Position numbers and translations under genes: made by a program. Below the pieces are notes generated by a model. It was given only the letters and a program-made list of their open reading frames with translations, searched no databases and had not been told where the DNA came from. This document shows, piece after piece, positions 13,934 to 17,551 of a stretch of 17,551 nt of DNA; position 1 is the stretch's first letter; the number at the start of each line of letters is the position of its first letter. Source of the DNA: a bacterium (GTDB lineage: Bacteria; Armatimonadota; Fimbriimonadia; Fimbriimonadales; GBS-DC); the NCBI GenBank assembly GCA_029335935.2, contig JARJMV020000012.1, forward strand, positions 1 to 17,551, written 5' to 3'.

Positions 13934-14845
13934 ATGCGCTTCGCCACGGTGCAATCCGCTCCTGATGCGCCGCCGTGTCTAACGGTCTGGCGCGACGGCT
14001 CGTGGCGGCGTGTGGTGGGCTGCCGCGACTTTTTGGAGTGGCTCCATCTGCCCGAGTCGGAGCGCGCGGCGCGCCTGACGCGCTTGGGCGAGCCAATCAC
14101 GCCCGCGCGCTACTGCCCGCCGATTCTGGTTCCGCCGAGCCTGCGCGACTTCTACGCCTTCGAGGCGCATGTGCGCAACGCGCGGCGCAAACGCGGCTAC
14201 GACGCGCCGCCCGACGCATGGTACGAGTTCCCCGCTTTCTACTTCTCTAATCCCGCCTGCCTCGTGGGGCACGAGCAGCCTGTGCGCAAGCCCGCTGCGA
14301 CCGACGCGCTCGATTTCGAGCTGGAGCTCGCTGTCATCATCGGACGCGCAGGCGGCGACTGGAGCCTCGCGGACGCCGAAGCCGCCATCGCAGGCTTCAC
14401 GCTGATGAACGACTGGAGCGCACGCGACATCCAGCGCTGCGAGATGAGCATCGGGCTGGGACCCGCCAAAGGCAAGGACTTCGCCACCTCGCTGGGACCG
14501 TGGGTAGTGACGCCTGACGAGCTGGACGCCTGGCGCACGCCCGACCCCGACCACGGCAGCCGCTGGGATATGCGCCTACGCGCCCGCGTGAATGGACAGG
14601 AGATTACTAACGCCAGCGCAGGCGAGATGTATTGGACTTTCGCCGAGATGATTGCGCACGCTTCACGCGATACGCGCCTGCAGGTGGGCGATGTGATTGG
14701 CTCAGGCACGGTCGGCGGCGGCTGCCTACTGGAATACCCCGACGGAGCCTACCCGTGGCTCCAGCCGGGCGATGTGGTCGAGCTTGAGGCGGAGGGCATC
14801 GGCGTGCTGCGCAATCGGGTGCAAGCGTCTACTACCGCACTGTGA
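13934..14845 (+). CDS. Fumarylacetoacetate hydrolase family protein
   Basis: The 303-residue enzyme of the FAH superfamily typically cleaves or hydrates beta-diketone-type acids with a divalent metal. The metal ligands line up with mouse FAH: Asp72 in RDFYAFEAHV, Glu129 and Glu131 in DFELELAVIIG, and Asp160 in LMNDWSARDIQ. The catalytic His79 and Lys181 (AKGKDFATSLGPW) are also present, followed by the C-terminal GSGTVGGGCLLE and PWLQPGDVVELEAEGIGVLRN. It could act on fumarylacetoacetate, acylpyruvates or a sugar-acid intermediate; no pathway neighbours decide this. It starts 3 bp after greA without its own clear ribosome-binding site, suggesting coupled translation. Its last 14 bp overlap the convergent right-hand gene. 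Confidence 0.88.
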   Translation: MRFATVQSAPDAPPCLTVWRDGSWRRVVGCRDFLEWLHLPESERAARLTRLGEPITPARYCPPILVPPSLRDFYAFEAHVRNARRKRGYDAPPDAWYEFPAFYFSNPACLVGHEQPVRKPAATDALDFELELAVIIGRAGGDWSLADAEAAIAGFTLMNDWSARDIQRCEMSIGLGPAKGKDFATSLGPWVVTPDELDAWRTPDPDHGSRWDMRLRARVNGQEITNASAGEMYWTFAEMIAHASRDTRLQVGDVIGSGTVGGGCLLEYPDGAYPWLQPGDVVELEAEGIGVLRNRVQASTTAL

Positions 14846-17551
14846 GGATTTGCGCGTCGGGGTGCAGATTCCAGCGCACGAGCAGGGTTGCGCCCTCGCG
14901 TTCGGCGTTCAGCGGCAGCGGATTGCCCAGAGTATCAGTGAGGCTCGCTTGACCCTTGAGATTGCGCAGGCTGAACCGCGCCACGCCGTTCACCCCTTCG
15001 GGGCCGCGTACCAGGTAGGCGAGTTGCCCACCCGTCTCGTGGCGCAGCAGCGTCTGCGCGTTGGTGTGGAGTAAGCCGGCGCTGCGTAGGCGATTGTCCA
15101 CTTGCAGCAGCAGGCGTGGGGTTCGAGGCGTCAGGGCGGGGTCGGTGAGGATAGGCAGGCGCGGGTCCAGCGCGTCCAAGTAGGTTCCACGCAGGGCGAT
15201 GGCGCGGTAAGTGCCGTAGGCGGCGACCCAGTCGCCCCGACGCGCCACGATTCGGGCGCGTTCGCGATAGCGGAGGTTCGCTAGCCCACACAGGTACTGC
15301 ACGATGGTGCGCCAGTCGCGTGCGCCGCCTTGCGTGTTGCCGAACGCCCTGCCCGACACGCCCAGCAGCGCGACGCCGCCGCGCCCCACGCGCACGCTGA
15401 CGCCCACAGGCGCGCCCTCATAAGTGTAAAACGGCTCCGCGTCGGGCAACTCGTAGCGCGTGAGCATCTCATCGTCGCGCAGGCTGATACGCGGCAAATC
15501 GGAGCGCACGGGCAGCGCCTGATGCTCCCGATAGGGCGGCTGCGTGCTGAGCTGCAACTGCCACTCTTGCGCCAGCTCCAGTCGCAACACTATCGAGCGC
15601 GCCTGTGGCAGGGGAAACCGATACACGAACCACGCATCGTAGTCGGCGAACCGCTCGCCGTTGGCGTTCAGACGGCTCTTGTGGTGGGCGTGCAGGAAGA
15701 GGCTCTCGGCAGTCGAGCCTGTATAGAACGCGGCGATGGCTTTACCGTCCGCCTCCAGACGCGCCTGACGCAGCAGCGCGCCCCAACCCGTGTCGGGACG
15801 GCTGTCGCTGAACTTGACATAAACCGTCTGACCTGCGAACTCGCGCAGGTCGATATCCACCCAGCGTCGGTTGAAGACGCCTTGCGCAGGTTCCACGCCG
15901 TGAACGCCGAGCGTGCGCCAAGCGTCGGCAGGCGCAGGTTCGGGCGGGATGGACTGCAGGTCGATCGGTTTGCCCAGTGTCTGCATCAGCCAGTGGATGG
16001 GCGTGGGCGCGCCTGCCTGTCGCCACGGCGCGTCGGGTAGGGTGTCGTAGCCGTTCGCGCCGCCCACAATCGTCAGCCAGCCGCCTGCCTGCACCCACTC
16101 GGCGAGCGCACGGTGTTCCGCCTCACGCATGGGTTTCACGCTCTCAGGCGTCCAAATGAGCATCCGCAGGGAGCGCGGTAGGGGCTGTTCGGGCAGTCGC
16201 TGCAGCGAGTGCATGCTCACAGGCACGCCCGCGTTCACCAGCGACGCGCCCAGCGTCATCATATCCTCGACAGGGGCAAGCTCAGGCGCGCCGCGCATCA
16301 CGCTCATCGAGTCGCTGAAGAGCATGCCGATCCCCTCGACGCCTGCGTCCAGCGTCACCGACGGCTGCTGCGCAATCGCCTCGCACGCGCGCGCCGCGCT
16401 GAGAACCACCGTCGCATACTCGGCGGGTACGCTGCCGAAAATCCGCTCCGGCCAAGGCAATACCTCGTAGCCCGTCGCCTCAGGGAACATCAGCGCAGCG
16501 ACCAGCGTGTTGAAGTAGAACTGCTGATGCTCGGCTATCGGACGGTTCGGCGTGTCGCTCAGCGGGTCGCACAGGAACCAGAGCCGCTTGCCCGACCCTT
16601 GCGTCAGCCCTGCCAGCGAGGCATACTCCAGATACGCGGTGGCGAACGGCTCGGCTTGGTACTCGCCGTCGTAGGGGATCGGCGTGCGCACCGTGTCGGA
16701 CCAGACCTGCCCGATGATTTCATCTACGGGCGCGTTGTTCTCGTAAATCAGCGCGTGGTGCATCAGGCAGATGCGCCACAGGGCGTAGTTGAGCGGGCTA
16801 TGCAGAGCGACCATGCGCTTCGCGCTGGGTTTGTAGGCGCGCGCGGCGTTGAGGATGGCGTGGACGGCTTCGCTCATCAGTTGCGCTTTCAGGCGGTCGG
16901 CGCGCCAGCGGGCGTCGTGCGATTCGTGAGGGGGCTGCCAAGGGCGTCCGAGCCGCGCCTCATAGAGCGCACGGAACGCCTCCTCGTAACCAGCGTCTGC
17001 CCAGTATTCAGGCTCTTCAGGGCACACGGCGTCCGCGCCTGCATCCAACGCCTGCAGGTACTGCCGAATGAGCATCTCGGTGCGTTCGGGCGTGGGCGTC
17101 AGGTAGAAGCTACCCTCGATGCTCAGCGGCTCGCCGTCTTGTCGGCGTTGCACGGCGTGTGGGTGCGCCTCCACATAGGGCAGGTAATCGCGGAACGCGC
17201 CCATCGCAAAGACAGGATAGCCGCGTGCTTTCCACAGCGTCAAACGCGCGGGGTCTAAACTGTGAACAATCACGGCGTCGGTCGCCAAATCCAGTCGGGG
17301 GCTATAGTCCGCGCCCGTTTGGTAGCAGCTGCGAGGCACGGCGGGAACGGTCGGACGCAGGGCGTTCGCCGGCGCGCCCAGTAAGCGTTCCACGCCGTCC
17401 CCGACGCCGTCGCGGTCTTCATCCCGATCGGTCGCGAGGATTTCCAGCGCATAGAGTCGCACCTGCCCACGCCGTGCCGCTTCCACAATCACCTGCACGG
17501 TCTGCACGGGGGGATTGAGCGGCGCGCGCGTGGTCAAGTTGAGGGTGTTGA
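14832..17551 (-). CDS. Large glycoside-hydrolase-like protein, 5' end outside window
   Basis: The reading frame is open to the right edge, so the true start is beyond it; the first TTG in the window (17537) is unlikely to be real. At least 905 residues are visible. Near the N-terminal side is a Ca-binding-like DRDEDRDGVGDGVERLLG, similar to thrombospondin type 3 motifs. A TIM-barrel-like region follows with HSLDPARLTLWKARGYPVF, DAGADAVCPEEPEYW, HSPLNYALWRIC and IPYDGEYQAEPFATAYLEYA. Next is a segment resembling the GATase-like domain of some beta-galactosidases (AEWVQAGGWLTIVGG), then beta-sandwich regions. Glu residues in CPEEPEYW are candidate catalytic or binding residues, but I cannot name the family with confidence. 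The stop overlaps the convergent FAH-family gene by 14 bp. Confidence 0.75.
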   Translation of the reverse strand, partial: NTLNLTTRAPLNPPVQTVQVIVEAARRGQVRLYALEILATDRDEDRDGVGDGVERLLGAPANALRPTVPAVPRSCYQTGADYSPRLDLATDAVIVHSLDPARLTLWKARGYPVFAMGAFRDYLPYVEAHPHAVQRRQDGEPLSIEGSFYLTPTPERTEMLIRQYLQALDAGADAVCPEEPEYWADAGYEEAFRALYEARLGRPWQPPHESHDARWRADRLKAQLMSEAVHAILNAARAYKPSAKRMVALHSPLNYALWRICLMHHALIYENNAPVDEIIGQVWSDTVRTPIPYDGEYQAEPFATAYLEYASLAGLTQGSGKRLWFLCDPLSDTPNRPIAEHQQFYFNTLVAALMFPEATGYEVLPWPERIFGSVPAEYATVVLSAARACEAIAQQPSVTLDAGVEGIGMLFSDSMSVMRGAPELAPVEDMMTLGASLVNAGVPVSMHSLQRLPEQPLPRSLRMLIWTPESVKPMREAEHRALAEWVQAGGWLTIVGGANGYDTLPDAPWRQAGAPTPIHWLMQTLGKPIDLQSIPPEPAPADAWRTLGVHGVEPAQGVFNRRWVDIDLREFAGQTVYVKFSDSRPDTGWGALLRQARLEADGKAIAAFYTGSTAESLFLHAHHKSRLNANGERFADYDAWFVYRFPLPQARSIVLRLELAQEWQLQLSTQPPYREHQALPVRSDLPRISLRDDEMLTRYELPDAEPFYTYEGAPVGVSVRVGRGGVALLGVSGRAFGNTQGGARDWRTIVQYLCGLANLRYRERARIVARRGDWVAAYGTYRAIALRGTYLDALDPRLPILTDPALTPRTPRLLLQVDNRLRSAGLLHTNAQTLLRHETGGQLAYLVRGPEGVNGVARFSLRNLKGQASLTDTLGNPLPLNAEREGATLLVRWNLHPDAQILTVR

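Noticed and set aside
16209..17258. 349-residue open frame antisense to the large right-hand gene
   Set aside because: The His/Arg/Ala-rich translation is typical of a shadow frame and there is no ribosome-binding site.

Overview
The window (about 60% or more G+C by eye) looks like a chromosomal segment of a free-living, motile, probably thermophilic bacterium. The mix of genes fits a member of the Armatimonadota (Fimbriimonadales-like): secreted proteins with dockerin-like EF-hand tails, tail-fibre-like surface proteins, large secreted glycoside-hydrolase-type proteins, a c-di-AMP receptor and very tight gene packing. This placement is an inference from style, not from a marker gene. No rRNA, tRNA, transposase, integrase, prophage module or CRISPR array was seen.

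Layout. Positions 1-182 are non-coding and rich in palindromes. A minus-strand operon (3895 to 183) encodes three exported proteins: a tail-fibre-like surface protein, a lysyl-endopeptidase-like S1 protease and a small dockerin-like protein. It is driven from a 221-bp divergent region holding a perfect TATAAT inside a palindrome. On the plus strand, motA-motB (4117-5826) encode a flagellar stator. A minus-strand zinc-ribbon membrane protein (5834-6844) runs divergently from a plus-strand run thiG, ASCH-domain protein, dihydroorotate-dehydrogenase-like protein and membrane M28 peptidase (6920-10181). A secreted GH2 enzyme (10187-12898) and the c-di-AMP receptor pstA/darA (12943-13272) lie on the minus strand. 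Divergent to them are greA and a fumarylacetoacetate-hydrolase-family gene (13442-14845). A large minus-strand glycoside-hydrolase-like gene runs off the right edge.

The genes do not form one pathway. They group into a secreted/surface set (three-gene operon, GH2 enzyme, the large right-hand protein), a motility pair, and housekeeping or metabolic genes (thiG, DHODH-like, FAH-like, greA, pstA). Three convergent gene ends are packed with +7, +5 and -14 bp between stop codons.

The most interesting non-coding signal is a 12-bp sequence, TGTGGAATAACC. It occurs three times, each time on the plus strand just upstream of a gene (motA, the ASCH gene, greA), and each copy is preceded by a loosely conserved GCAG(G)A-type box and usually a GGGGAAC box. 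It may be a lineage-specific extended -10 promoter or a dispersed regulatory element. Other points are a GreA whose catalytic-tip motif departs from the canonical sequence, and an M28 peptidase whose metal-ligand segments are separated by a predicted membrane hairpin.
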